NCBI GenBank assembly: GCA_002007745.1
Contig: CP019882.1
Span: forward strand, 5,704,001-5,768,000
DNA: 64,000 nucleotides
Reading direction: 5' to 3'
Source of the DNA: Mycolicibacterium litorale
GTDB taxonomy: Bacteria > Actinomycetota > Actinomycetes > Mycobacteriales > Mycobacteriaceae
The notes beneath the pieces were generated by a model. That model searched no databases. It saw only the letters and a list, made by a program, of their open reading frames with translations, and was not told the DNA's origin. Positions 51,854-64,000 of the stretch are shown here, piece by piece (the first letter of the stretch is position 1; the number at the start of each line of letters is the position of its first letter). A program made the position numbers and the translations under genes.

Positions 51854-51861
<8 letters not shown>
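50396..51861 (-). CDS. gltD: Glutamate synthase small subunit, frameshifted
   Basis: NADPH-dependent beta subunit passing electrons to GltB. N-terminal [4Fe-4S] Cys clusters: [18 protein letters not shown] and [16 protein letters not shown] site [22 protein letters not shown] site [16 protein letters not shown]. The frame breaks after GTAHRQG; one base added to the C4 run 50932-50935 restores [14 protein letters not shown] and the closing [20 protein letters not shown], giving 488 aa as in M. tuberculosis. ATG 51861 overlaps the gltB end by 8 bp. Sequence error is the likeliest cause. Confidence 0.92.
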
Positions 51862-56428
<4,567 letters not shown>

Positions 56429-56583
56429 TCGCACCTGACCCTTCACAAGCTTTTATTAGCGCGGCGGTTCATCGACGTCACCGCACCCCGTCAGGGATAC
56501 CGCCGTGCGTCGCTGAACGGGGCTTCCACTGTGGTGTCAACAAGTCGTAAAACGATATGCCAAACCACGCCTGACATGCCAAC

Positions 56584-56602
56584 TTAGTCTAGGCTAACTA
56601 GA
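56584..56602. promoter_or_regulatory. IdeR-like box upstream of gltBD
   Basis: TTAGTCTAGGCTAACTAGA matches 14 of 19 IdeR consensus positions, with TAGGCTAAC intact at the centre. AGTCTAG (56586-56592) and CTAGACT (56598-56604) form a perfect 7-bp inverted repeat around it. It lies between gltB and the EspI-like gene, so could serve either direction. Confidence 0.6.
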
Positions 56603-56628
56603 CTGCCCGGCCAGCTCACCCGAACCCG

Positions 56629-56907
56629 TCACCAAACCGGGCGCAATCTGCGGAATCCGTTGCCGTCCGCGCCCATTGGTGTGGTGATCGACTGTTGTTG
56701 CGCCATTAGCCTGACGAAGAGCTCTGCCGGCCGGATATCGGGGTGTTCGCTGCCGGCGTCATACCGGCGTGCGTGCACTGCGCGATACCTCACATCGCGG
56801 CCGCGCGCCGCCGCTGTGACCAGCACAAACACCCCTTCGGCCGGGGCGCCCGAAACTCTCTCGGGATTCTTAGAGACCGCCCGCCAGCCGGCTGCCCACC
56901 AGGGCAT
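56629..56907 (-). CDS. Possible small protein, 92 aa, unproven
   Basis: Minus-strand ORF beginning ATG 56907 in the 509-bp gap between gltB and the EspI-like gene. The stretch EGVFVLVTAAARGRDVRYR and ELFVRLMAQQQSI has a more protein-like composition than the opposite frames. No ribosome site or known motif is visible. It runs toward gltB in the same direction. Could be noise in GC-rich DNA. Confidence 0.3.
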   Translation of the reverse strand: MPWWAAGWRAVSKNPERVSGAPAEGVFVLVTAAARGRDVRYRAVHARRYDAGSEHPDIRPAELFVRLMAQQQSITTPMGADGNGFRRLRPVW

Positions 56908-56955
56908 TTGCGGCTGCCGCGATACTGAACCCATCCCCTGGCAGCGAGAGAGACG

Positions 56956-58017
56956 ATGACCGACCGCCCTGACCACCCGCGCGACCCCTACCGGCAGGCG
57001 CCGCCACCGCACCCCGGCCCCCCGGCGGGTGAGCCCACGCTGCGGATGCCCCGCATCGACCCGGCATCGGCCGCACCGCCGTATCCACCGCTGCCGGCCC
57101 GGCCGGCGCCACAGCCGGCGAAGCCGAAGCCGGCGCGCGGCTGGCGTCGGGGGCTGCACACCGCGACGTTCGGCCTGGTCAACCTGGGGCCGTCCCGCCA
57201 GGAGCGCCGGCAGGCTGCGATGGAGGCCATGGTGGCGGCGCCGCTGCGGGGGCACTACAAGATCGGCGTCCTTGGCAAGGGCGGGGTGGGCAAGACCACG
57301 GTCGCCGCCAGCGTCGGATGCGTGCTGGCCGAACTGCGCCGCGGCGACCGGGTGGTGGCCGTCGACGCCGACACCGCGTTCGGGCGCCTCGGCAGCCGCA
57401 TCGACCCACGAGCCGACGGTTCCTACTGGGAGCTGGCGAAGAACAAGAACCTGCAGTCCTTCGCCGAGGTGCTCACCCGGATGGGCAGCAACTCCGCGGG
57501 CTTGTTCGTGCTGGCCGGGGAGAACGGCGCCCGCCGGGGCATCCTCGACCCGGCGATCTACCGCGAAGCCACCATGCGGCTGGACCGGCACTTCACCATC
57601 TCCATCGTCGACTGCGGCTCGACGATGGACGCCCCGGTGACGCAGGAGGCGATGCGCGACATGGACGCGTTGATCGTGGTGTCCTCGCCGTGGCCGGACG
57701 GCGCGTCGGCCGCGGCACAGACCATGGAATGGCTTGCCGCACACGGCAAGACCGGCCTGATGCAGCGGACGGTCATCGTGCTCAACGACTCCGACGGTCA
57801 CTCCGACAAGCGCACCCGCGGTGTTCTCGCCGACCAGTTCCGCTCTCGGCGTCAGGCCGTGGTGGAAGTGCCGTTCGATCCGGGCCTGCGCCCGGGCGGG
57901 GTGATCAATAGCACCAGCGAGATGTCAGCGGCCACTCGATTTGCCTTCGTCGAGGTGGCCGCTGTGCTTTGGCAGTTCCTCTCGACGATTCCGCCTCGTG
58001 GACCGCACGTCCGTTAG
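56956..58017 (+). CDS. EspI/MinD-like ATPase of the type VII secretion locus (Rv3860-like)
   Basis: 353 aa. Pro-rich N-terminus of about 60 residues (RQAPPPHPGPPAGE), basic stretch, then a SIMIBI-type ATPase: Walker A GKGGVGKTT at 107-115, VVAVDADTAFGRL, and VDCGSTMDAPV (Walker B). This layout is that of EspI (Rv3876) and Rv3860. It is expected to regulate ESX secretion in an ATP-dependent way. The kinase gene overlaps its end by 20 bp, so the two are coupled. Confidence 0.87.
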   Translation: MTDRPDHPRDPYRQAPPPHPGPPAGEPTLRMPRIDPASAAPPYPPLPARPAPQPAKPKPARGWRRGLHTATFGLVNLGPSRQERRQAAMEAMVAAPLRGHYKIGVLGKGGVGKTTVAASVGCVLAELRRGDRVVAVDADTAFGRLGSRIDPRADGSYWELAKNKNLQSFAEVLTRMGSNSAGLFVLAGENGARRGILDPAIYREATMRLDRHFTISIVDCGSTMDAPVTQEAMRDMDALIVVSSPWPDGASAAAQTMEWLAAHGKTGLMQRTVIVLNDSDGHSDKRTRGVLADQFRSRRQAVVEVPFDPGLRPGGVINSTSEMSAATRFAFVEVAAVLWQFLSTIPPRGPHVR

Positions 58018-58774
58018 TTTCGGCGGCTTCGTCGTCGAGTCGGTCCTGGGAACCGGCGGCACGAGTACGGTTTATCTGGCCCACGACGCGGATCACCGGG
58101 TGGCGCTCAAAGTGTTCAGCTCCCCGCGGCCACTCCCGCCTGCCCTGGACCACCCCCACATCCTGGGTGCCTACCGGCACGGCGAGACTGAAGACGGAAC
58201 CCTCTGGCTGGCAATGCCCTACGTAGCCGGCGGGGACGCAGACGGCGAACTCCGCGCCGGGCGGATGCCACCGGCGAGGGCGGCGCACATCATCAGCGGC
58301 GTGGCCGAGGCACTGGACCACGCGCACAGTCAGGGTGTGGTGCATGGTGACGTCAAGCCGTCGAACTTCCTTCTCGCCGAACGTGTTCTGCTCGCCGACT
58401 TCGGGGTGCCCCCGTTTGTGCGGGATGGTCTGGTGCTGACGTCGGCGGCCTACGCCGCACCGGAGATGCTGCGCGGCGACATCGTCGACGGCCGCGCCGA
58501 CGTCTACTCGCTGGGCGGCTCGCTGTTTCGGCTGCTCACCGGTAAGCCGCCGTTCTTCGACGCCGGATCCAAAGATGCTGTCGTGCAGGCCCACCTGCGT
58601 CACCCCCCGCCGCAGGCCAGCCGGCTGGCACCCTGGCTGCCCGACGCGATCGACCTGGTCATCACCGCTGCGATGGCCAAGGTTCCAGCCGACCGATATC
58701 AGAGCGCCGGTGAACTGGCCGCCGCGGCTGCCGAGGCGCTGCACTCAGCACGGGGTCACGACGGTCGCTGGTGA
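57998..58774 (+). CDS. Degenerate Ser/Thr protein kinase lacking the alpha-C helix
   Basis: 258 aa, GTG 57998 inside the end of the EspI-like gene. Kinase subdomains: G-loop LGTGGTSTVYLA, Lys38 in VALKVF, catalytic loop VHGDVKPSNFLL (HGD instead of HRD), DFG in LADFGVPP, APE in YAAPEML. Between Lys38 and DHPHIL there are only 13 residues where the neighbouring PknH-like kinase has 26, so the alpha-C helix and its Glu are missing. No membrane helix or sensor. Either weakly active or a pseudokinase. Converges with the DUF2185 gene, overlapping by 19 bp. Confidence 0.83.
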   Translation: MDRTSVSFGGFVVESVLGTGGTSTVYLAHDADHRVALKVFSSPRPLPPALDHPHILGAYRHGETEDGTLWLAMPYVAGGDADGELRAGRMPPARAAHIISGVAEALDHAHSQGVVHGDVKPSNFLLAERVLLADFGVPPFVRDGLVLTSAAYAAPEMLRGDIVDGRADVYSLGGSLFRLLTGKPPFFDAGSKDAVVQAHLRHPPPQASRLAPWLPDAIDLVITAAMAKVPADRYQSAGELAAAAAEALHSARGHDGRW

Positions 58775-59529
58775 TGCGGCCCAACGCTTTCCAGCAGCGT
58801 ACGCGCTGGCCAGAGCTCGTCCTCGGAATCGAAGTAGAACGCCGTCTGGACGTGGCTGGCCGGACCGACGATGAATCCGTAGAGAGCCGGTTGACGCTGG
58901 TCGGGCGCGCTTTCGGCGAGCCGGTAGGCGTAGCGCAACGTCGGGCCGTCGGCCCGCTGGACCCGGTCGTAGGCCGGTGCCGGCACGGCACGTGCCAGTC
59001 GCCGCAGACGCTCGGTGGAAGACTGCCCGCCGCCACCCCACACCGCCAGCCGGGCGGTGAGCCCGGGGCGCCACAGGACCAGGCTGCCCTGCTCGAATCG
59101 TCGATTCATCGGTGACGGCACGGTGATCGCCCAACTGGCATCGATGACGAGATACCCGGTCACCACCGGGTATTGGTCGTCGAGGGCGGTGGGACCGTCC
59201 TGCGGATCGACCGGGGAACCGGCCGGGTCGCGAACGAACCCATCACCGCGGCGCACCCATGCCGTGCCCGCAGGTTGATCGAGGTAGGGCACGATTGCCC
59301 GATCGAAGTTCGCCGCCTCGTTGAGGGTCAACAGGCTGAGATTGCCGGGGTTGTCGAGAAAGCGTTGGTCTTCGTGCCCGCTGAACAGGTTCCATCCCCA
59401 GTCGTCGCGGTACATGTAGCCCACGCGCTGTCCGTGGACGCCGATCTGGTCGCTGACGATGCAGGCCACATCGGCGGCCAGTCCCGCGACAAAGCCTCCG
59501 GCCGGTATGCGGTAGCGCTTCGCTGTCAT
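58756..59529 (-). CDS. DUF2185 (Imm33-like) protein with extended C-terminal domain
   Basis: 257 aa. Residues about 18-100 match the DUF2185 pattern: CIVSDQIGVHGQRVGYMYRD, LFSGHEDQRFLDNPGN, NEAANFDRAIVPYLD. DUF2185 is commonly the immunity domain of polymorphic toxin systems. The C-terminal half (VVTGYLVIDASWAITVPSP, TLRYAYRLAES) resembles beta-rich proteins of mycobacterial ESX neighbourhoods. ATG 59529 overlaps the upstream stop (ATGA). The role here is inferred from the domain. Confidence 0.8.
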   Translation of the reverse strand: MTAKRYRIPAGGFVAGLAADVACIVSDQIGVHGQRVGYMYRDDWGWNLFSGHEDQRFLDNPGNLSLLTLNEAANFDRAIVPYLDQPAGTAWVRRGDGFVRDPAGSPVDPQDGPTALDDQYPVVTGYLVIDASWAITVPSPMNRRFEQGSLVLWRPGLTARLAVWGGGGQSSTERLRRLARAVPAPAYDRVQRADGPTLRYAYRLAESAPDQRQPALYGFIVGPASHVQTAFYFDSEDELWPARTLLESVGPHHQRPS

Positions 59530-60005
59530 ATCCGCCATCCCAGAATCCGCAGATAGGGCAGCGCCCCCTGGTTGTAGTCGGGCTGCAGGCCCTGCTCGAC
59601 CTCGGTGGCGTGGGTGTCCACATCGGCAACGGTCTGGCTCAGATCGGTTGGGGTGGGCAGGTTCTGGTAGCGACAGCGAGCTTCACCGCTGCGGATCGCG
59701 AGTTGCCGTCGGCGATGCCGGCGGGCCGCGGCGCCCAACTCGTGCAGCTGCCTCGCGAGATCGGCATCGATTTCGTTCACGGTCTGCGCATGAGCAGCCA
59801 GATGGTCGGCCAGCAGGTTGACCAGGCGCCGACGGCGGGTGCCGCGCAGGTCGAGTCGGGCGATGTTGTCCTCGTCGGTGCGGGCCAGTTCCTCAGCGAG
59901 CGGGTCGGTCACGGCAAGCTGGTCATGGAGCCATTCGATGACGTGGAACACCAGGCCAGGGGTGGCGCTGAACTGTGCGTCGCCGAAGTCGACGGTCCCG
60001 GTCAT
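59526..60005 (-). CDS. Helical protein of unknown function coupled to the DUF2185 gene
   Basis: 159 aa from ATG 60005 (MTGTVDFGDAQFS), which shares one base with the upstream stop (TGATG). Mostly helical: VFHVIEWLHDQLAVTDPLAEEL, LVNLLADHLAAHAQTVNEIDADL, RQLHELGAAARRHRRRQ. Helical pairs of this length resemble WXG100-type or toxin-delivery segments but no WXG motif is present. Middle gene of a three-gene operon. Function unknown. Confidence 0.72.
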   Translation of the reverse strand: MTGTVDFGDAQFSATPGLVFHVIEWLHDQLAVTDPLAEELARTDEDNIARLDLRGTRRRRLVNLLADHLAAHAQTVNEIDADLARQLHELGAAARRHRRRQLAIRSGEARCRYQNLPTPTDLSQTVADVDTHATEVEQGLQPDYNQGALPYLRILGWRI

Positions 60006-60511
60006 CAGATCCGACCTCGTCGTGGCGGCACCCAACGCACGGCCAGCAGTCCGAGAATCAGCACCACAAGGGCTGCGCCGCAACGGGCGAAGAAGACAGC
60101 GCCCAGCAGTATCGGGATCGCCAGTCCGGTCTGGGCGCCTCCGACAGCGACGACGATCATCAGCAGCGAGAGCGGATAGCCGAGTGCGGTGGCCGCGACG
60201 GCGACCGCAATGCTGCGTGCGGTTCCGTAGTAGCGGGCGCCGGTGAGCGCCAGCACCACCAATGGCACCGCGACGGTGGCCGCGATCGACTGGGCCGACC
60301 GATGGTTGTAGAGCTCGCGGGCACCGAGCAGCAGGTAGAGCGCCTGGGTGCTGACCGCGGCCACCCAGACTCCGATCTGCGCCCGGCGCCGAGAGTTGTC
60401 GAGCTGTGCGATCCGCGGTGTCAGTTCCGGTGGCACGTGGACCTCTCCTGTCGTCGTCCCAGTCACCAGCGCCGACTGAGTGATGTCACTGTATTTCAAG
60501 AAATGCATCAC
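60005..60511 (-). CDS. Four-helix membrane protein, first gene of the DUF2185 operon
   Basis: 168 aa. N-terminal cytosolic part (VPPELTPRIAQLDNSRRRAQ) then four helices (IGVWVAAVSTQALYLLLG; ATVAVPLVVLALTGARYYG; VAATALGYPLSLLMIVVAVG; AVFFARCGAALVVLILG). No catalytic motif. ATG 60511 or GTG further in are possible. Divergent from the PknH-like kinase, whose promoter region it shares. Unknown function. Confidence 0.72.
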   Translation of the reverse strand: MMHFLKYSDITQSALVTGTTTGEVHVPPELTPRIAQLDNSRRRAQIGVWVAAVSTQALYLLLGARELYNHRSAQSIAATVAVPLVVLALTGARYYGTARSIAVAVAATALGYPLSLLMIVVAVGGAQTGLAIPILLGAVFFARCGAALVVLILGLLAVRWVPPRRGRI

Positions 60512-60667
60512 CGCAAGGGCGTAGTTACATCACCTGCCGAGCGCGGGCGGGTCGACCACGCGGCAGTCGTGCGGCCATATTTGCAGGTGACAGGTGCGCA
60601 CTGTGCCGCACCGCCCGTCGAGTTAGTCGGATTGCGATGACATATCACATCGTCTAGTGTCATCACT

Positions 60668-62494
60668 ATGACGCCTGGTCGTGCCACGGGCGAAGCCGAT
60701 GCGACCAGCCGTTCGAACCTGATGGGAGTGGCATACTTGGTTGTGCTCAAGCCTGGTGAAGTGCTGGCTGGTTACCGGATCGAAAGGTTGCTCGGCGCCG
60801 GCGGCATGGGCTCGGTGTATCTGGCATCGCATCCCAGCTTGCCGCGACGAGACGCGGTGAAAGTGCTGTCCGCCGAGCTGTCCCGCGATCCCGATTTCCG
60901 TGCCCGGTTCCTGCGCGAGGCAGACGTGGCGGCGGGCTTGGACCACCCCAACATCGTCTCCGTCTATGACCGCGGCCAGACCGACGATGAGCAGCTCTGG
61001 ATAGCCATGCAGTTCGTCGACGGCACCGATGCCGACGCGGCACTGCGCGCCGGCACGATGACACCGGAGCGCGCCGTGCACATCGTGGCCGGAGTCGCTG
61101 CCGCGCTGGATCTGGCCCATTCCCGCAACATCGTGCACCGCGACGTCAAACCCGCCAACTTCCTGCTGACCGGATCTCCGGGCCCGAGCGAGCGGGTATT
61201 GCTGGGAGACTTCGGGATTGCGCGTGCACTCGATGACGCCGGCCTGACGGTGACGGGATCGGTGGTGGCGACGGTGGCCTATGCCGCCCCAGAAGTACTG
61301 ACCGGCAATCCTTTCGACGGGCGCGCCGACATCTACTCGTTGGGCTGCACATTGTTGCGACTGCTCACCGGCAAGACCCCGTTCTCCAGTGCGAACGGCA
61401 TGGCCGCGGTGATGATGGCGCACCTGCAGCAACCGCCGCCGCGCGTCACCGATTTCGTTGCCTCCCTGCCACCGGCCCTGGACGCGGTGATCGCGGTGGC
61501 GATGGCCAAGGACCCCCGGTCACGTTTCCCCACGGCCACCGCACTGGCCGACGCGGCCGCCGATGCGCTACGTGACTCCCGCCCCCTGCGGGGCGCTGCG
61601 CGACCGCCCGTGGCGGCCGCCGAGGTGTCCTCCTACCCCCAAGTGGGTTCTGCCAGACCGGACTGGTGGGTCGCCGACGGTCCACGCACCCAGATGGCCC
61701 CACCGGCGCCGGCGCCACCCCGGCGCCGTGTCCCACTGCTCGCGGCGGCGGCCGCCGGACTGGCCGTCATCGTCGCCGCGGTGGCCACGGTGGCTCTGTG
61801 GCCTCGAGAATCAACCGACCGCGCATCGTCGAATCCCACCGGGACGACAACCGACACCGCCGAGTCCACCCGGCTCGCGCCCACGACCACCGCACCGGCC
61901 GGGCCGCCGGCCACCAACGTGGCACAACCCCAGTTGCCATCAATCCTGTTGACACAGAATCAAATCGCCACGATGGTGGGCGGCCCGCCGCTGCTCATCG
62001 ACTCGGACAGCTCCACACTGTTACCCGACGCGTCGATCGACAATCCCCAGTGTCTGGCAGCATGGTCGCCCGCCCAGCAATCGGTGTATGCCAGCGCCGG
62101 GGCCACCGGCACCCAGGTGCAGATCCTGCGCGCCATGGGCGCACCCGTCTGGCAGGACGGCCTCATCCAAGCGGTGACCGCGCTGGACTCGCAGGGCAAC
62201 ATCAGTCTGTTCATCCAAGGCCAGCAGCGGCAATGGGCCGCCTGTGCCCAGGGCGGCCCGGTAACCGTGACTCCCGCCGGCGGCCCAGCGCAGACATGGA
62301 CGTTCACGCCTCCGGTCACCACGGCCGGGATCGTGACCCTCACCGCGACGTCGGCGAGCGGGGACGGGTCGTGCTCCCGCGGGATCGCGGTGCGCGGCAA
62401 TGTGGTGATCGACGCCCGACTGTGCCGCCCCGGTGGGACGGCAGACATCGCGGCGATCGTGCGAGCGATCGGCGACCAGGTACCCAGGCAATGA
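60668..62494 (+). CDS. Transmembrane Ser/Thr protein kinase with PknH-like sensor
   Basis: 608 aa. Kinase domain about 30-300: [51 protein letters not shown] Pro-rich juxtamembrane stretch, a helix ([21 protein letters not shown]) and an extracellular domain of about 220 residues with paired Cys ([36 protein letters not shown]) typical of PknH-type sensors. Start at ATG 60668 is uncertain; ATG 60722 and TTG 60737 are alternatives. Downstream lipoprotein follows by 41 bp. Confidence 0.9.
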   Translation: MTPGRATGEADATSRSNLMGVAYLVVLKPGEVLAGYRIERLLGAGGMGSVYLASHPSLPRRDAVKVLSAELSRDPDFRARFLREADVAAGLDHPNIVSVYDRGQTDDEQLWIAMQFVDGTDADAALRAGTMTPERAVHIVAGVAAALDLAHSRNIVHRDVKPANFLLTGSPGPSERVLLGDFGIARALDDAGLTVTGSVVATVAYAAPEVLTGNPFDGRADIYSLGCTLLRLLTGKTPFSSANGMAAVMMAHLQQPPPRVTDFVASLPPALDAVIAVAMAKDPRSRFPTATALADAAADALRDSRPLRGAARPPVAAAEVSSYPQVGSARPDWWVADGPRTQMAPPAPAPPRRRVPLLAAAAAGLAVIVAAVATVALWPRESTDRASSNPTGTTTDTAESTRLAPTTTAPAGPPATNVAQPQLPSILLTQNQIATMVGGPPLLIDSDSSTLLPDASIDNPQCLAAWSPAQQSVYASAGATGTQVQILRAMGAPVWQDGLIQAVTALDSQGNISLFIQGQQRQWAACAQGGPVTVTPAGGPAQTWTFTPPVTTAGIVTLTATSASGDGSCSRGIAVRGNVVIDARLCRPGGTADIAAIVRAIGDQVPRQ

Positions 62495-62535
62495 CCGCCA
62501 CCGAAAAATGTAATCGACCACACCGAGGTGATCCC

Positions 62536-63003
62536 ATGACGAACCGGGCGCTGCAACTGTTTGCTGTCATCGGTATCGCCGGCCTGCTCGCGGGCTGCGC
62601 CAGCGCTGGGCATCCGACGCCGGAAAGCAGCCCCGCCCAGGCGGCGTCGACGTCACAGCCCCCGCCGCCACCCGTCTCCAGCGCACCGCCGGCACCGCTG
62701 TCCGACACCGACCAGATCAAGGCCACGATCAGTGCCTTCCAAGACGCCGCCAACAGCCAGAACTGGGTTGCCTACCGGCAATTGATGTGCCCCGCGATGC
62801 TGGCGAAATTCACCGACCCGGTGATGGAGAAGGTCAGGGAGAACCGTGCCAACACCGGGATCACCGACGTCACCGTCACCGGCGTCACGATCACCGGTGA
62901 CACCGCACGCGCCGACTTGGACTCGACCAATGAACTCATCGGCAGGATGCAGGTCGCCATGACACTGGCTCGCGGCACCGACGGCTGGAAGATCTGCATG
63001 TAG
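62536..63003 (+). CDS. Lipoprotein with a nuclear-transport-factor-2-like domain
   Basis: 155 aa. ATG 62536 follows GAGGTG. Signal peptide with lipobox LLAGC, Pro/Ser linker, then a domain of about 100 residues (DTDQIKATISAFQDAANSQN to ARGTDGWKICM) of the DUF4878/NTF2-like type common in mycobacterial lipoproteins beside kinases. No catalytic residues. Probably co-transcribed with the PknH-like kinase. Confidence 0.8.
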   Translation: MTNRALQLFAVIGIAGLLAGCASAGHPTPESSPAQAASTSQPPPPPVSSAPPAPLSDTDQIKATISAFQDAANSQNWVAYRQLMCPAMLAKFTDPVMEKVRENRANTGITDVTVTGVTITGDTARADLDSTNELIGRMQVAMTLARGTDGWKICM

Positions 63004-63150
63004 TGTCCGGCCCCACCGAAAAGCGTTGTCCGACAAGCCCCGATGGGACGAGCAATCGTTCGCGAACCCATCGTCGAGGCGGATCTGCACACCGCGCGCG
63101 GGTTGGGTCTTATGCTGGCGAATGTTGCTCACCAACAACACGGGGGTCCC

Positions 63151-64000
63151 TTGTCGATCACTGATCGTCGTCAACGTATGCGCTCTGGAGGCGGGCGCCA
63201 CCGTTTGCCGCTCGTTGTCGCAGTGCTTTTGCTGGCTGTACTGGCGTTGTCGGCGTGCGGCAGCGTGGTCAAGGGCCGTGCGGTCTCGCCGCTGTTCGAT
63301 CCGGACACCGCCGGTGGGCTCCCCCTCAATGAAAGTCCCAGTGGTCTGCGGCCCGATGTCGCGGCGCCGACGATGACCGTTCACGGCACCGACGGCAGCG
63401 CGGCCGACAAGCTGGCCACCCAGTCCGTGGAGGACATCGAAGACTACTGGCGGGGCAATTTCTCCCGGGCTTTGTCCGGAACGTATCGACCGGTCGAGGA
63501 TCTGTACTCCTACGACTCCGACGACCCTCGGGCGCCGCGAATCTGTGGGGAGGACACCTACCACGAGGTGAATGCGTTCTTCTGCACGAGAGGGTGGCTG
63601 ATCGCCTGGGACCGTACGGTCATGGTGCCCACCGTGCAGAAATACTTCGGTGACATGGCGGTACCCGGCCTGTTGGCCCACGAGTACGGTCACGCCGTCC
63701 AACGGATGGCCAACCTGCTCGGCCCGTCGGCCACCGTGCTGGTGGGCGAACAGCAGGCCGACTGTTTCGCGGGGGACTATCTGCGGTGGGTGGCAGAGGG
63801 GAAGTCCCCGCGTTTCACTCTCGGTACCGGCGATGGACTCAACCGCGTTCTCGCCGCCGTGATCACCAGCCGGGACCCGTTGCTGACCCCGCTGGACGAT
63901 CCCGCCGAAGGCCACGGCACCGCCTTGGACCGGGTCGATGCCTTCCAGACGGGGTTCACCTCCGGCGCGGCGGCGTGCGCGGCGATCAGCGCGGAGTCGA
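63151..64000 (+). CDS. Lipid-anchored neutral zinc metallopeptidase, cut by window end
   Basis: Open to the end, at least 283 residues. N-terminal basic region, helix LPLVVAVLLLAVLALSAC ending in a lipobox. Domain: DIEDYWRGNFSRALSG, VPTVQKYFGDMAVPGLLAHEYGH cut as LLAHEYGHAVQRMAN with HExxH, then EQQADCFAGDYL supplying the third ligand. Start is uncertain: TTG 63151, ATG 63178, ATG 63112 and ATG 63043 are all in frame. Follows the kinase and lipoprotein genes on the same strand. Confidence 0.78.
   Translation, partial: MSITDRRQRMRSGGGRHRLPLVVAVLLLAVLALSACGSVVKGRAVSPLFDPDTAGGLPLNESPSGLRPDVAAPTMTVHGTDGSAADKLATQSVEDIEDYWRGNFSRALSGTYRPVEDLYSYDSDDPRAPRICGEDTYHEVNAFFCTRGWLIAWDRTVMVPTVQKYFGDMAVPGLLAHEYGHAVQRMANLLGPSATVLVGEQQADCFAGDYLRWVAEGKSPRFTLGTGDGLNRVLAAVITSRDPLLTPLDDPAEGHGTALDRVDAFQTGFTSGAAACAAISAES

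Overview
The window is a high-GC actinobacterial chromosome segment that reads as a fast-growing Mycobacterium (Mycolicibacterium type). Gene order follows the M. tuberculosis stretch from Rv3804c to about Rv3860: antigen 85, aftB, ubiA, the Rv3807c phosphatase, glfT2, glf and erp; then Rv3811, Rv3813c, two acyltransferases and Rv3818-Rv3819; serS and Rv3835-Rv3839; glpQ1, Rv3843c, Rv3847, Rv3848, espR, Rv3850, hns, rraA, ethA/ethR, the Rv3856c PHP gene, gltD and gltB. In M. tuberculosis this segment lies roughly 80-100 kb from oriC and just before ESX-1.

Layout. 1-9.9 kb is a minus-strand cell-envelope block: mycolyltransferases, decaprenyl-phospho-arabinose and galactan synthesis, then divergent erp. 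10-20 kb holds a PGRP amidase, a HAD phosphatase, two PlsC-type acyltransferases, a metallo-beta-lactamase/Rieske protein, serS and a septum-formation/zincin ORF. 20-24 kb is a four-gene minus-strand cassette (lipoprotein, sedolisin, double zinc-ribbon membrane protein, anchored protein) absent from M. tuberculosis. 24-31 kb carries a histidine phosphatase, pheA, an IdeR-boxed DUF2470 gene, a CPBP protease, an LCP ligase and glpQ1. 31-41.9 kb carries Rv3847, a manganese riboswitch with its GDT1-type transporter, espR, an inserted ImmA/MAB_1171c block, copper proteins, hns, rraA and the ethA/ethR pair with its operator. 42-50 kb carries a class A PBP, a LexA-boxed dinB, a PHP protein, an ArsR-SulP pair and an F420 oxidoreductase. 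50-56.5 kb is gltBD with an IdeR-like box upstream. 57-64 kb is a signalling block: an EspI-like ATPase, a degenerate kinase, a DUF2185 immunity-like operon, a PknH-type kinase, lipoproteins and a zinc metallopeptidase that runs off the window.

A pervasive anomaly is eight genes (aftB, the Rv3807c homologue, one acyltransferase, a membrane-anchored protein, the sedolisin, the Rv3837c homologue, an LCP ligase and gltD) whose frame is broken by what looks like one missing base in a short G/C run. Several belong to normally essential or strongly conserved functions, so I read them as sequence errors, and their coordinates here span the whole gene across the break.

The most interesting regulatory signals are a yybP-ykoY-like manganese riboswitch before the GDT1 transporter, a LexA box overlapping the dinB start, an IdeR box before DUF2470, an IdeR-like palindrome before gltBD, and the EthR operator. 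The best candidates for less-described biology are the degenerate kinase plus DUF2185 cluster beside the ESX-1 edge, the ImmA/IrrE-MAB_1171c pair beside espR, and the sedolisin/zinc-ribbon operon. No tRNA, rRNA, CRISPR array, insertion sequence or prophage was seen.
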